From positions 62,001-126,000 of the forward strand of contig NZ_SLVX01000003.1 of assembly GCF_004341885.1 (NCBI RefSeq): a stretch of 64,000 nucleotides of DNA, read 5' to 3'. Both the position numbers and the translations under genes were made by a program. The DNA comes from Shinella granuli. GTDB taxonomy: Bacteria; Pseudomonadota; Alphaproteobacteria; Rhizobiales; Rhizobiaceae. Positions 29,252-38,044 of this stretch are shown here, piece after piece (positions within the stretch are counted from its first letter, which is position 1; every line of letters starts with the position of its first letter). The notes below the pieces were generated by a model. That model ran no database searches and was not told where the DNA came from. It saw only the letters and a list, made by a program, of their open reading frames with translations.

Positions 29252-30277
29252 CTATGCGGCGGCGGAAGCCTCCGCCAGCCGCAGCATGGCGAGCGCCGCC
29301 CCCTCGTCTGTGATCAGCGTGTTGCAGCCGACGCGCCGGATGGTGGCGCGGATCGCCGGCGCTCGGTGCGCGCCGCCCGAAACGAGCACGATGTGGCGCG
29401 CTTTCTTCACCGTATCGAGATCGATGGACATGACCCGGTGGCGGATCGGATGGTCGATCGTATGGCCCTCCGCATCGAGGAAATTGCACATCGTATCGCA
29501 GACGCAGCCAGCCGCGATCAGCTCCTCCAGCTCGTGGCGGGCGATGAAATCGCGCGAGAGCGAGCTGGAACGCGGGCCGATGTCGCCACAGCTCACGACG
29601 GCGATGTCCATGTTCTCCGCCAGTTCGAACAGCGTCTTCAGGCCGCATTTCTCGATGAGGCTGCGCTTGGTCTCCCGCGAATCGACGAGCAGCGGCGCCA
29701 GGAACAGGTAGCACTCCGCCCCAAGCTGGCTCGCCAGCCGCCAGGTGTACTCGATCGGGTTGATATGGTGCGCCTCGACGACGCCGCCGAGCAGCGAGAC
29801 GACCTTCACCCGCTCGCGCCGCGCCGGGCGGAAGCTGGCGAGCGAGGCGGTGAGCGTGCGTCCCCAGCCGACGCCGATCGTGCAATCGTCCGGGATCGCC
29901 TCGGTGAGGAACTGGCCGAGCGCGAGGCCCACGCCCTTGGCGGTCGCCTCGGCGCTGTCGGCCGCCGGCACCACCACGGCCTCGTCGAGCCCATAGGCCT
30001 TCTCCAGCCGCACGGCGAGTTCGACGCAATCGGCGACACCCTCGTTGATCCAGATCTGCACCTCGGAGCGCTTCAACGCCTCGTCCAGCATGCGGATGAC
30101 CGTGGTGCGGCTGACGCCGATCTTCTCCGCCACGTCCTTCTGGGTGAGGCCCTGATTGTAATAGAGCCAGGCCGCCCGGAGGCGCAGTGCCGCCGATTCC
30201 GAATAGGCCGTATGTGTGTCGCGCCGGAGCCTTGCCACGTCGCCTCCATTCTTCTCTGCAATGTTCGGATGCACCAT
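29252..30277 (-). CDS. SorC/DeoR-family transcriptional regulator
   Basis: 341 residues. An N-terminal HTH (AAWLYYNQGLTQKDVAEKIGVSRTTVIRMLDEAL, residues 35-68) is followed by the SorC sugar-phosphate-binding domain (IGVGWGRTLTASL, VVSLLGGVVEAHHINPIEY, VSCGDIG, HPIRHRVMSIDLDTVKKARHIVLVSGG). Such regulators respond to phosphorylated sugars. It is divergent from transaldolase across 250 bp containing an inverted repeat (30319-30334), so control of tal by a pentose-phosphate intermediate is a reasonable inference. Confidence 0.9.
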   Translation of the reverse strand: MVHPNIAEKNGGDVARLRRDTHTAYSESAALRLRAAWLYYNQGLTQKDVAEKIGVSRTTVIRMLDEALKRSEVQIWINEGVADCVELAVRLEKAYGLDEAVVVPAADSAEATAKGVGLALGQFLTEAIPDDCTIGVGWGRTLTASLASFRPARRERVKVVSLLGGVVEAHHINPIEYTWRLASQLGAECYLFLAPLLVDSRETKRSLIEKCGLKTLFELAENMDIAVVSCGDIGPRSSSLSRDFIARHELEELIAAGCVCDTMCNFLDAEGHTIDHPIRHRVMSIDLDTVKKARHIVLVSGGAHRAPAIRATIRRVGCNTLITDEGAALAMLRLAEASAAA

Positions 30278-30318
30278 AACACAGGAAACGAAAAATGCGA
30301 CATATGTCCAAGAGATTG

Positions 30319-30334
30319 GTCAAAAGTACTTGAC
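30319..30334. promoter_or_regulatory. Inverted repeat between the SorC regulator and tal
   Basis: GTCAA-AAGTAC-TTGAC is a 16-bp palindrome with 5-bp arms and a palindromic AGTACT core, 42 bp upstream of the regulator ATG and 195 bp from the tal ATG. It is the best candidate operator in the divergent intergenic region. TTGAC of its right arm could also act as a -35 element for tal. Confidence 0.5.
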
Positions 30335-30528
30335 TTTTCCCTGCGGAAGCGATGATAGTCCGCCTCATATCGGCTGGCGGCACTTCGTCGGCAGATTGGT
30401 TGTGCCAGCCCGCGCGGCGACTGAAACAGGAAGCACAGTTGCCGGGCGCGCTTTCACGAGAAACATGGAGGAGGGCCCGAGCGTTCCAGCGCCCGGCGGC
30501 CCAGCAACAACCATTCGGGATATCGGAT

Positions 30529-31491
30529 ATGACGTCCAAGCTTGAACAACTCCGCGCGATGACGACCGTCGTGGCAGACACCGGCGACATCGAAGCCGTG
30601 CGCCGCCTGAAGCCGGTCGATTGCACCACCAACCCCACGATCGTCCTGAAGGCGCTCGGCACGCCGATGTTTTCCGACACCGTTGCGGAAGCCATCCGCT
30701 GGGGCCAGTCGCAGGGCGGCAACCGCGAGGGCGTCGTCTCGGCCGTGGCCGACCGCCTCGCCATCTCCGTCGGCGCCGCGCTTGCCGAACTCGTGCCCGG
30801 CCGCGTCTCGACCGAAGTCGACGCCGACCTCTCCTTCGACACCGAAGCCTCCATCGCCAAGGGCCGCGAGATCATCAAGGCCTATGAGGCGCGTGGCATC
30901 ACCCGCGACCGCATCCTCATCAAGCTCGCCTCCACCTGGGAAGGCATCCGCGCTGCGGAAGTCCTCCAGAAGGACGGCATTGACTGCAACCTGACGCTGC
31001 TCTTCAACAAGGCGCAGGCCATCGCCTGCGCCGATGCCGGCGTCTTCCTCATCTCGCCCTTCGTCGGCCGCATCCTCGACTGGCACGTCAAGGCCAGCGG
31101 CAAGACCTTCACGGCGGAAGAGGATCCGGGCGTGCTCTCCGTCCGCGCCATCTACGACTACTACAAGTCGAACGGCATCGACACGATCGTCATGGGCGCC
31201 TCCTTCCGCAACACCGGCGAGATCGAAGCCCTTGCCGGCTGCGACCGCCTGACGATCAGCCCGGCGCTGCTCGAAGAACTCGATGCGGCCGAAGGCACGC
31301 TGGAGCGCAAGCTCTCGCCGGAAAAGGTCGCCAGGGTTTCGCCGGTCAAGATCGACGAAAAGGCCTTCCGCTGGATGCTGAACGAAGACGCCATGGCCAC
31401 CGAAAAGCTCTCCGAAGGCATCCGCGCCTTCGCCAAGGACCTCGGGAGCCTCCGCGCCATGATCGACAAGGAACTGAAGGCCGCGGCGTAA
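30529..31491 (+). CDS. tal: Transaldolase
   Basis: 320 residues from the ATG at 30529, giving [24 protein letters not shown], the normal TalB-type start; the open frame upstream is leader. The Schiff-base lysine is K132 in [16 protein letters not shown], preceded by [19 protein letters not shown] is present as [18 protein letters not shown]. It moves a dihydroxyacetone unit between sedoheptulose-7-phosphate and glyceraldehyde-3-phosphate in the non-oxidative pentose phosphate pathway. Transketolase lies 1.4 kb away on the same strand. A strong terminator follows at 31683-31704 after a palindromic repeat. Confidence 0.97.
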   Translation: MTSKLEQLRAMTTVVADTGDIEAVRRLKPVDCTTNPTIVLKALGTPMFSDTVAEAIRWGQSQGGNREGVVSAVADRLAISVGAALAELVPGRVSTEVDADLSFDTEASIAKGREIIKAYEARGITRDRILIKLASTWEGIRAAEVLQKDGIDCNLTLLFNKAQAIACADAGVFLISPFVGRILDWHVKASGKTFTAEEDPGVLSVRAIYDYYKSNGIDTIVMGASFRNTGEIEALAGCDRLTISPALLEELDAAEGTLERKLSPEKVARVSPVKIDEKAFRWMLNEDAMATEKLSEGIRAFAKDLGSLRAMIDKELKAAA

Positions 31492-31568
31492 GGCTTGCAG
31501 CGGGGGAAGCGCGGAGAAGCTCTCTGTTTCTCTGCTCTGCCCTCTCCTCCTCGCCATACCTCTCCTCC

Positions 31569-31643
31569 GTCATGGTCGGGCTTGACCCGACCATCCACAG
31601 CCGCAGGTGCCGCGTGGATCCTCGGGTCAAGCCCGAGGATGAC
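31569..31643. repeat. Rhizobial intergenic palindromic repeat, copy C
   Basis: 75 bp from gtcat to atgac. The left palindrome is ggtcggg-cttga-cccgacc and the right atcctcggg-tcaag-cccgaggat; the two loops are complementary to each other. It is nearly identical in its arms to copy B. It is located in the 3' untranslated region of tal. Confidence 0.9.
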
Positions 31644-31682
31644 CAAAGAGAGGGAGGAGACAAGGAGCAAACGGAAAACACG

Positions 31683-31704
31683 AAGGCCGCCCTTGGGCGG
31701 CCTT
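31683..31704. terminator. Terminator between tal and the 6S RNA gene
   Basis: AAGGCCGCCC (31683-31692) pairs with GGGCGGCCTT (31695-31704), followed on the plus strand by TTCGTTT. It can end tal and, on the other strand, transcripts running through ssrS; it lies about 30 bases beyond the predicted 6S RNA 3' end. Confidence 0.85.
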
Positions 31705-31732
31705 TTCGTTTGGCGAACGATTTCAGGAAAGT

Positions 31733-31888
31733 ACGATCCGCGACGACCGATGGAGAGTTACGATCCTGGGTGCCTACAAACGTAGGTGGGCACCGTGTGA
31801 CCAAGCCCACGGGCCGGGTCAGGGACAGCTCCCTTTGGATCGAGTATGGCCCCAGGGATTGTGGTTCCTGTCGGGAAGCGCAGATCGC
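31733..31888 (-). ncRNA. ssrS: 6S RNA
   Basis: About 156 nt immediately downstream of zapA, the classic 6S position. The minus-strand RNA begins GCGATCTGCG and ends CGCGGATCGT, which form a 9-bp closing stem with a single U-G pair. The interior has GGGCC/GGCCC pairing, a GGGA-GCTG-TCCC hairpin and the apical arm ACGGTGCC...CTAC-GTTT-GTAG-GCACC, whose CACGGTGCCCACCTACG stretch recalls the conserved apical strand of proteobacterial 6S RNAs. A TATATA -10 box at 31895-31900 puts transcription start at about 31888, exactly the start of the stem. 6S RNA binds the sigma-70 holoenzyme and mimics an open promoter. The call is strong on position and fold, but no covariance search was run. Confidence 0.85.
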
Positions 31889-31894
31889 ATCCGA

Positions 31895-31900
31895 TATATA
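31895..31900 (-). promoter_or_regulatory. -10 element of the 6S RNA promoter
   Basis: TATATA on the minus strand, seven bases before the predicted 6S RNA 5' end. The -35 region (TGGCGA with 17-bp spacing) is a weak match, so read-through from zapA may contribute. Confidence 0.55.
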
Positions 31901-31939
31901 GGCGCAAACCGGCGTCTTCGCCAGTGGCAATTCTGCCGC

Positions 31940-32311
31940 TCAGTTGACCGGCGGCTTGCCGGACAGTTTCGCCGCCATGCCCTGGATCTGGCTGGTCAGC
32001 TCGCCGAGCGCCTGGGCGATGGCATCCTCGTTGCGGGAGACCTCGCTCATCACGCCTTCGCGGCCCTTGCGCAGGTCCTCGGCCTCCGCCTCCAGCTTGG
32101 CCAGCCGGCGCTTGACGTCGTTGAGCTCGTCCATGACCATGATGCCGGCCATGACCGTCAGGCGCAGGTCGCCGATCTCGCCGAACTGGCTCTTCAGGTG
32201 CCCGACATATTGATCGAAACCGGAGGCGAGCTCTTCGAGATGCGCCTCCTGGCCCTCTTCGCAGGCCATGCGATAGGCCTTGCCATCGATCTGTACGGTT
32301 ACCTGTGCCAT
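31940..32311 (-). CDS. zapA: Cell division protein ZapA
   Basis: 123 residues. The N-terminal globular part VTVQIDGKAYRMACEEGQEAHLEELASGFDQYVG and the following coiled coil (VMDELNDVKRRLAKLEAEAEDLRK) are typical of ZapA, which cross-links FtsZ filaments and stabilises the Z ring. It lies 24 bp downstream of the DUF4164 gene and directly upstream of 6S RNA. Confidence 0.93.
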   Translation of the reverse strand: MAQVTVQIDGKAYRMACEEGQEAHLEELASGFDQYVGHLKSQFGEIGDLRLTVMAGIMVMDELNDVKRRLAKLEAEAEDLRKGREGVMSEVSRNEDAIAQALGELTSQIQGMAAKLSGKPPVN

Positions 32312-32334
32312 GCGGACGTTCCTGATTGCGGGGA

Positions 32335-32607
32335 TTAGCGGTCGAGCACGGCCCGGATGGTTTCCATGGCCGTGACGAGCCGGCGGGAGACCTCGCGGTT
32401 GACCTCCTCCAGGCGGTTTGCACGGAATTCGGACTGGTCGAGCTCTTGGGCGAGCCGCGAGCGATCGGCATTGACCCGCCGCACCTCGCCTTCGACCTCG
32501 CCATGGTCGCGCTCGCGGTCGAAGCGCATGTCGAGCGCGTTGTCGAGAGTGCTGATCGCCCTGCGAAGCTCCTCGATCGCCGCCTTGACTGTTTCCCCGT
32601 TCGTCAT
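32335..32607 (-). CDS. DUF4164-type coiled-coil protein upstream of zapA
   Basis: 90 residues, one long predicted coiled coil (VKAAIEELRRAISTLDNALDMRFDRERDHGEVEGEVRRVNADRSRLAQELDQSEFRANRLEEVNREVSRRL is cited here only as separate heptads: IEELRRAI, LDNALDMR, VRRVNADR, LAQELDQS, RLEEVNRE). The pattern matches the rhizobial DUF4164 family. Its place directly before zapA, with 24 bp between, suggests a division-related partner, perhaps in the manner of ZapB; this is inference. It begins the DUF4164-zapA-ssrS transcript. Confidence 0.75.
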   Translation of the reverse strand: MTNGETVKAAIEELRRAISTLDNALDMRFDRERDHGEVEGEVRRVNADRSRLAQELDQSEFRANRLEEVNREVSRRLVTAMETIRAVLDR

Positions 32608-32674
32608 AAAGCCTTCACCGGCACTCTCAAAAAACGCGAATCGCCGCCGCCAGCGCCGGTTCTCTCCCGTTGAC

Positions 32675-32702
32675 AGTATTCAACTGCGGGCCTGAGCGTC
32701 AA
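32675..32702 (-). promoter_or_regulatory. Predicted sigma-70 promoter of the DUF4164-zapA unit
   Basis: On the minus strand TTGACG (32697-32702) and AATACT (32675-32680) are separated by 16 bp, about 70 bp before the DUF4164 ATG. Both hexamers match the rhizobial consensus well. Confidence 0.55.
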
Positions 32703-32841
32703 CAGCGCGGCCCCTGCGGCGGGAAACCCGCTGTGGATCAGCGTCGCGGCGGGTTGCGCAGGTCGCCCGACACAGCCCCGCCGCCGCGGCAAAAAAGCCG
32801 CCGGAATCACCCCGCAAAGGCCGGAAAAACCGCCGAATTCG

Positions 32842-32869
32842 TTGACTCCGACGGCTTACCTGCTATGTG
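32842..32869 (+). promoter_or_regulatory. Predicted sigma-70 promoter of tkt
   Basis: TTGACT (32842-32847) and TATGTG (32864-32869) with a 16-bp spacer, giving a leader of about 60 nt before the tkt ATG. Confidence 0.55.
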
Positions 32870-32936
32870 TCACCCGCTTCCTAACCGATGCCCGAAACGG
32901 CACCGGCCCTGACACCCCGAAGAATACGGAACAGTC

Positions 32937-34919
32937 ATGATCTCTCGCGAAAAACACGACCGGATGGCGAACGCAATTCGCTTCCTTTCCATGGATGCCG
33001 TGGAAAAGGCGAACTCGGGTCACCCCGGCCTGCCCATGGGCGCAGCAGACATCGCAACGGTTCTTTTCACCCGCTTCCTCTCCTTCGATCCGAAGACCCC
33101 GTCCTGGCCGAACCGCGACCGTTTCGTGCTCTCGGCCGGCCACGGCTCGATGCTCCTCTATTCGCTCCTGTACTTGACGGGCTACGAGGACATCACGATC
33201 GACGAGATCAAGAACTTCCGCCAGCTCGGCGCGCGCACCGCCGGCCACCCGGAATACGGCCACGCCGCCGGCATCGAGACGACCACCGGTCCGCTCGGCC
33301 AGGGCATCGCCAACGCCGTCGGCATGGCGCTCGCCGAGCGCAAGCTGCGCGACGAGTTCGGTTCCGACCTCATCGAACACTACACCTACGTTCTCGCGGG
33401 TGACGGCTGCCTCATGGAGGGGATCAGCCAGGAAGCAATCTCGCTCGCCGGCCACCTGAAGCTCAACAAGCTGATCGTGTTCTGGGACGACAACAACATC
33501 TCCATCGACGGCCCGATCTCGATCGCCGACTCGACCGACCAGCACGCCCGTTTCCGCGCCTCGAACTGGCACACCATCGCCGTCGACGGCCATGACCCGG
33601 ATGCGATCGCCGCCGCCATCGAGGAAGCCCAGAAGTCCGACAAGCCGACCATGATCGCCTGCAAGACGACGATCGGCTGGGGCGCCCCCAACAAGGCCGG
33701 TACGCACAAGGTGCACGGTTCGCCGCTCGGCGCCGAAGAGATCGCCGCCACCCGCAAGGCGCTGAACTGGGAATCGGAAGCCTTCGTCGTTCCCTCCGAC
33801 GTGCTCGACGCCTGGCGTCTCGCGGGCCTGCGCTCGGCCAAGACCCACAAGGAATGGGAAGCGCGCCTCGAAAAGACGGACGCCGAGAAGAAGGCCCAGT
33901 TCGTCCGCCGCTTTGCCGGCGAGCTCGAAAGCGGCCTCGAACCGGCGATTGCCGCCTACAAGAAGAAGCTTGCCGAAACCCGGCCGAACCCGGCGACCCG
34001 CAAGGCTTCGGAAGACGCCCTCGAAGTCATCAACGGCGTTCTCCTCGAAACCATCGGCGGCTCGGCCGACCTCACGGGCTCGAACAACACCAAGACCAGC
34101 CAGACCAAGTCGATCACCCCGACCGACTTCTCCGGCCGCTACATCCACTACGGCGTGCGCGAGCACGGCATGGCGGCGGCGATGAACGGCATGGCGCTGC
34201 ATGGCGGTCTCATCCCCTATTCCGGCGGCTTCCTGATCTTTTCCGATTACTGCCGTCCGTCGATCCGCCTCGCCGCACTGATGGGCATCCGCGTCATCCA
34301 TGTCCTGACGCACGATTCCATCGGCCTTGGCGAGGACGGTCCGACGCACCAGCCGGTCGAGCACATGGCGGCGCTGCGCGCCATCCCGAACCTGCTCGTC
34401 TTCCGCCCGGCCGACGCCACGGAAACGGCAGAGTGCTGGCAGCTTGCGCTGGAAAGCCACAACCGCCCGTCGGCCATCGCGCTCACCCGCCAGAACCTGA
34501 TGCCGGTGCGTCTGGAATACGAGGAAGAGAATCTTTGCGCCCGCGGCGCCTACGATCTCGTCTCGGCCAGCGATGCTCAGGTGACGCTCTTCGCCTCCGG
34601 CTCGGAAATCGAGATCGCGGTGAAGGCCCAGCAGGCGCTCTCCGCCAAGGGCATTTCGACCCGCGTCGTCTCCGTGCCCTGCGTCGAGCTTTTCGCCGAG
34701 CAGCCGGAAGCCTACCAGCAGGCGGTCATCGGCAATTCGCCGGTCAAGATCGCCGTCGAAGCCGGCATCCGCCAGGGCTGGGATCACTTCATCGGCTCGG
34801 ACGGCATCTTCATCGGCATGTCCTCCTTCGGCGCGTCCGGTCCCTACAAGGACCTCTACAAGCACTTCGGCATCACGCCGGAGGCCGTCGTCGCCGCCGC
34901 GGAAGCCAAGCTCGCCTGA
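32937..34919 (+). CDS. tkt: Transketolase
   Basis: 660 residues. The N-terminal TPP domain has [53 protein letters not shown] and the TPP motif [33 protein letters not shown]; the central pyrimidine domain has [24 protein letters not shown] and [17 protein letters not shown]; the C-terminal domain is complete. It moves two-carbon units in the non-oxidative pentose phosphate pathway. The tkt-gap-pgk order is shared with Calvin-type and rhizobial glycolytic clusters; gap starts 65 bp downstream. Confidence 0.98.
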   Translation: MISREKHDRMANAIRFLSMDAVEKANSGHPGLPMGAADIATVLFTRFLSFDPKTPSWPNRDRFVLSAGHGSMLLYSLLYLTGYEDITIDEIKNFRQLGARTAGHPEYGHAAGIETTTGPLGQGIANAVGMALAERKLRDEFGSDLIEHYTYVLAGDGCLMEGISQEAISLAGHLKLNKLIVFWDDNNISIDGPISIADSTDQHARFRASNWHTIAVDGHDPDAIAAAIEEAQKSDKPTMIACKTTIGWGAPNKAGTHKVHGSPLGAEEIAATRKALNWESEAFVVPSDVLDAWRLAGLRSAKTHKEWEARLEKTDAEKKAQFVRRFAGELESGLEPAIAAYKKKLAETRPNPATRKASEDALEVINGVLLETIGGSADLTGSNNTKTSQTKSITPTDFSGRYIHYGVREHGMAAAMNGMALHGGLIPYSGGFLIFSDYCRPSIRLAALMGIRVIHVLTHDSIGLGEDGPTHQPVEHMAALRAIPNLLVFRPADATETAECWQLALESHNRPSAIALTRQNLMPVRLEYEEENLCARGAYDLVSASDAQVTLFASGSEIEIAVKAQQALSAKGISTRVVSVPCVELFAEQPEAYQQAVIGNSPVKIAVEAGIRQGWDHFIGSDGIFIGMSSFGASGPYKDLYKHFGITPEAVVAAAEAKLA

Positions 34920-34984
34920 GTGCGTAGGGCGCGCCTGTCGCGCCCTCCCCCCGCCAAACGTTTATTGATAGGGAGAGACCCCAC

Positions 34985-35986
34985 ATGACTGTGAAAGTTG
35001 CCATCAACGGTTTTGGCCGCATCGGCCGCAACGTTCTGCGCGCCATCGTCGAATCCGGCCGCACCGACATCGAAGTCGTCGCCGTCAACGACCTCGGCCC
35101 GGTCGAGACCAACGCGCATCTCGTTCGTTACGATTCCGTGCACGGCAAGTTCCCGGGCACCGTCACCGTTTCCGGCGACACGATCGACGTCGGCCGCGGC
35201 CCGATCCGCGTCACCGCCATCCGCGACCCGAAGGAACTGCCCTGGGGCGACGTCGACATCGCGCTGGAATGCACCGGCCTGTTCACGACGAAGGAAAAGG
35301 CCGGCGCGCACCTTGCCAACGGCTCCAAGCGCGTCATCGTTTCGGCCCCGTGCGACAATGCCGACAAGACCATCGTCTTCGGCGTCAACCACAACACGCT
35401 GACCAAGGACGACCTCGTCATCTCCAACGCCTCGTGCACGACGAACTGCCTTGCGCCGGTCGCCTACGTGCTCGACAAGGCCTTCGGCATCGAGAAGGGC
35501 TACATGACGACGGTTCACTCCTACACGGGTGACCAGCCGACCCTCGACACCATGCACAAGGACCTCTACCGCGCCCGCGCCGCTGCCTTGTCGATGATCC
35601 CGACCTCCACCGGCGCCGCCAAGGCCGTCGGCCTCGTGCTGCCGCAGCTCAAGGGCAAGCTCGACGGTTCGGCCATCCGCGTGCCGACCCCGAACGTCTC
35701 GGTCGTCGACCTGAAGTTCGTGCCGAAGCGCAACGTCACCGCGGAAGAAGTCAACGCCGCCATCAAGGAAGCCGCCGAAGGCGAGCTGAAGGGCATCCTC
35801 GACTACGTCACCGGCCCGCTCGTCTCGATCGACTTCAACCACGACAGCCACTCCTCGAACTTCGCCGCCGACCAGACCAAGGTCCTCGACGGCAACCTCG
35901 TGCGCATCCTCTCCTGGTATGACAACGAGTGGGGCTTCTCGAACCGCATGTCCGACACGGCCGTCGCCCTCGGCAAGCTGATCTAG
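34985..35986 (+). CDS. gap: Glyceraldehyde-3-phosphate dehydrogenase, type I
   Basis: 333 residues. NAD-binding [14 protein letters not shown] at 7-20, catalytic Cys C151 in [18 protein letters not shown], the [11 protein letters not shown] loop with the catalytic His, and [12 protein letters not shown] near the C-terminus. It catalyses the reversible oxidation and phosphorylation of glyceraldehyde-3-phosphate. An AGGGAGA ribosome site precedes the ATG. It lies between tkt and the glycolipid-binding-like gene; only 11 bp separate it from the latter. Confidence 0.98.
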   Translation: MTVKVAINGFGRIGRNVLRAIVESGRTDIEVVAVNDLGPVETNAHLVRYDSVHGKFPGTVTVSGDTIDVGRGPIRVTAIRDPKELPWGDVDIALECTGLFTTKEKAGAHLANGSKRVIVSAPCDNADKTIVFGVNHNTLTKDDLVISNASCTTNCLAPVAYVLDKAFGIEKGYMTTVHSYTGDQPTLDTMHKDLYRARAAALSMIPTSTGAAKAVGLVLPQLKGKLDGSAIRVPTPNVSVVDLKFVPKRNVTAEEVNAAIKEAAEGELKGILDYVTGPLVSIDFNHDSHSSNFAADQTKVLDGNLVRILSWYDNEWGFSNRMSDTAVALGKLI

Positions 35987-35997
35987 GGACGCCAAAC

Positions 35998-36561
35998 ATG
36001 TTCCCGCCCCTTGTCCTCAAGACGGTCCGCTGGCGTCCGTTGGAGGGCGAGGGGCTGGAACACCTGACCGTGCGCGCCGTCGACGGCGGCCTTCGGGCCG
36101 AAAGCACCGTGATCGGCGACCACGGCAACCGGCCCTTCGGCGTTCGCTACCGCATCGATCTCGATACCGCCTGGCGAGTCCGCGCCTTCCTCGTCGAAGA
36201 CATGGCCGGCCGGCGCATCGCGATGACATCGGATGGCGAAGGCCACTGGAGCGGAGAGGACGGAAAACCCCTCCCCGCCTTCGATGGCTGCATGGACATC
36301 GATCTCGCCGGCTCGCCCTTCACCAACACGTTGCCGATCCGGCGGCTGGGTCTTTCCGTCGAACATGGAAAGACGACGCTGGCCATGGTCTACGTCCCGT
36401 TCGATACGTTCGTGCCCTTCGTGGACGGCCAGCACTATACCTGCCTCGCGCCGGCGAGCCGTTACCTCTATGAAGCGGCGGATCGCACATTCAGCGCGGA
36501 GCTTCCGGTCGATGCCGACGGCTTCGTGACCGACTACCCCACCCTATTCGCAAGACTTTGA
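35998..36561 (+). CDS. Putative glycolipid-binding domain protein (PF06475-like)
   Basis: 187 residues from the ATG at 35998. Segments [85 protein letters not shown] and QHYTCL match the putative glycolipid-binding family of Pseudomonas and rhizobia. There is no signal peptide or membrane segment. It is wedged between gap and pgk, 11 bp after one and 16 bp before the other, so it must be cotranscribed with glycolytic genes; why is unknown. Evidence for actual glycolipid binding is weak even for the family. Confidence 0.8.
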   Translation: MFPPLVLKTVRWRPLEGEGLEHLTVRAVDGGLRAESTVIGDHGNRPFGVRYRIDLDTAWRVRAFLVEDMAGRRIAMTSDGEGHWSGEDGKPLPAFDGCMDIDLAGSPFTNTLPIRRLGLSVEHGKTTLAMVYVPFDTFVPFVDGQHYTCLAPASRYLYEAADRTFSAELPVDADGFVTDYPTLFARL

Positions 36562-36577
36562 CGGGAGCCCACTCCTC

Positions 36578-37777
36578 ATGACCTTCAAGACCCTCGACAA
36601 CCTCACCGACATCGCAGGCAAGCGCGTGCTCGTCCGCGTCGATCTCAACGTTCCGGTCAAGGACGGCAAGGTCACCGATGCGACCCGCATCGAGCGCGTC
36701 GCCCCGACCATCCGCGAACTCTCGGAAAAGGGCGCGAAGGTCATCCTGCTCGCCCATTTCGGCCGACCGAAGGGTGAGGTCGTCACTGAGATGTCGCTGG
36801 AGCAGATCCTGCCCGCCGTCAACGACGTCCTCGGCAGGAAGGTCGGCTTTGCCGCCGATTGCATCGGCGAGCCGGCCGCCGCCGCCATTGCCGCGATGGG
36901 CAACGGCGATATCCTGCTTCTGGAAAACACCCGCTTCCACAAGGGCGAGGAGAAGAACACCCCGGACTTCACCGCCGCTCTGGCCGCGAACGGCGACATC
37001 TACGTCAACGACGCCTTCTCCGCCGCCCACCGCGCTCATGCCTCCACCGAGGGCTTGGCGCACCTCCTGCCCGCCTATGCCGGCCGCACCATGCAGGCCG
37101 AGCTGGAAGCCCTCGAAAAAGGCCTCGGCAATCCGGCCCGCCCGGTCGTCGCCATCGTCGGTGGCGCGAAGGTCTCCACCAAGATCGACCTCCTGATGAA
37201 CCTCGTGAAGAAGGTCGACGCGCTGGTCATCGGCGGCGGCATGGCGAACACCTTCCTCGCCGCCCGCGGCACCAATGTCGGCAAGTCGCTCTGCGAGCAT
37301 GACCTCGCAGACACCGCCAAGCAGATCATGATCGAGGCGGCGACCGCAACCTGCGCCATCGTGCTGCCGGAAGACGGCGTCGTCGCCCGCGAGTTCAAGG
37401 CCAATGCCGAGAACGAGGTGGTCGACGTCAACGCCATCCCGGCCGATGCCATGATGCTCGATGTCGGCCCAAAGACGGTCGAGGCGGTCAATGCCTGGAT
37501 CTCGCGTGCCGCGACGCTCGTGTGGAACGGTCCGCTCGGCGCCTTCGAGATCGCGCCCTTCGACGCCGCGACGGTCTCCGCCGCCAAGCACGCCGCTGCC
37601 CGCACCAAGGAAGGCAAGCTGGTTTCCGTCGCCGGCGGCGGCGATACGGTCGCCGCCCTCAACCATGCCGGCGTCGCGGATGATTTCACCTATGTCTCGA
37701 CCGCCGGCGGCGCCTTCCTGGAATGGATGGAAGGCAAGCCCCTGCCGGGCGTCAACGTCCTGCACCAGCAGAAATAA
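36578..37777 (+). CDS. pgk: Phosphoglycerate kinase
   Basis: 399 residues. [20 protein letters not shown] and [10 protein letters not shown] in the 3-PG-binding domain, [28 protein letters not shown], then the nucleotide domain with [49 protein letters not shown] and [11 protein letters not shown]. It makes ATP from 1,3-bisphosphoglycerate. It is the last enzyme gene of the tkt-gap-pgk group; the fructose-bisphosphate aldolase gene that often follows in related rhizobia is not here. Confidence 0.98.
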   Translation: MTFKTLDNLTDIAGKRVLVRVDLNVPVKDGKVTDATRIERVAPTIRELSEKGAKVILLAHFGRPKGEVVTEMSLEQILPAVNDVLGRKVGFAADCIGEPAAAAIAAMGNGDILLLENTRFHKGEEKNTPDFTAALAANGDIYVNDAFSAAHRAHASTEGLAHLLPAYAGRTMQAELEALEKGLGNPARPVVAIVGGAKVSTKIDLLMNLVKKVDALVIGGGMANTFLAARGTNVGKSLCEHDLADTAKQIMIEAATATCAIVLPEDGVVAREFKANAENEVVDVNAIPADAMMLDVGPKTVEAVNAWISRAATLVWNGPLGAFEIAPFDAATVSAAKHAAARTKEGKLVSVAGGGDTVAALNHAGVADDFTYVSTAGGAFLEWMEGKPLPGVNVLHQQK

Positions 37778-37787
37778 CGTCGGGGGG

Positions 37788-37816
37788 CTTGCGCCCGGCC
37801 GCAGATCGCCTACATT
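37788..37816 (+). promoter_or_regulatory. Possible promoter of the post-pgk mini-gene
   Basis: CTTGCG (37788-37793) and TACATT (37811-37816) with a 17-bp spacer, starting 11 bp after the pgk stop codon. It would give the 24-codon ORF its own transcript with a leader of about 30 nt. The match is moderate. Confidence 0.4.
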
Positions 37817-37854
37817 TCCATTCAGTGTCAACGAACAGAAAGGAAGGTGATCCA

Positions 37855-37929
37855 ATGTCTAATGAGATTTCGGTCTTGGCTTCGGGCATGGGAATTGTGG
37901 TGAACGAAACGAGGCAGCCCTCGTTCTGA
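37855..37929 (+). CDS. 24-codon mini-ORF, possible leader peptide
   Basis: A short frame encodes MSNEISVLASGMGIVVNETRQPSF, with a very good ribosome site (AAGGAAGG, 37840-37847) seven bases before the ATG. Right after the stop codon, CCTTCCTT (37936-37943) is the exact complement of that ribosome site; then come two perfect 6-bp hairpins and a terminator. The peptide shows no recognisable domain and no run of a single amino acid that would suggest classical attenuation. It could be a leader peptide, a small functional protein or the coding part of a dual-function sRNA. No downstream gene on this strand lies close enough to be an obvious target except the MFS gene at 38352. Confidence 0.5.
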   Translation: MSNEISVLASGMGIVVNETRQPSF

Positions 37930-37935
37930 TCCCCG

Positions 37936-38009
37936 CCTTCCTTCGGGTCCAAAGACCCGGGTCCGCACCGGACCAAACCTCATGGGGGCCACCTTCGGGT
38001 GGCCCTTTT
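37936..38009 (+). promoter_or_regulatory. Structured RNA 3' of the mini-ORF: anti-SD, two hairpins, terminator
   Basis: In order: anti-Shine-Dalgarno CCTTCCTT (37936-37943); hairpin CGGGTC-CAAA-GACCCG (37944-37959); hairpin GGTCCG-CAC-CGGACC (37960-37974); terminator GGGCCACC/GGTGGCCC (37986-38005) followed by TTTT. All stems are perfectly paired. The arrangement suggests that ribosome occupancy of the mini-ORF decides whether its own start site pairs with the 3' segment. Confidence 0.6.
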
Positions 38010-38044
38010 GCGTTTCAGAGCTCGCCCTGGGCGGACGGCTCGCT

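Larger units (their letters stand above)
32608..32936. other. 329-bp divergent intergenic region between DUF4164 and tkt
   Basis: It holds two outward-facing promoters (minus-strand 32675-32702; plus-strand 32842-32869) and a GC-rich middle with several short C/G palindromes (32710-32800). No ORF is convincing. Confidence 0.6.
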
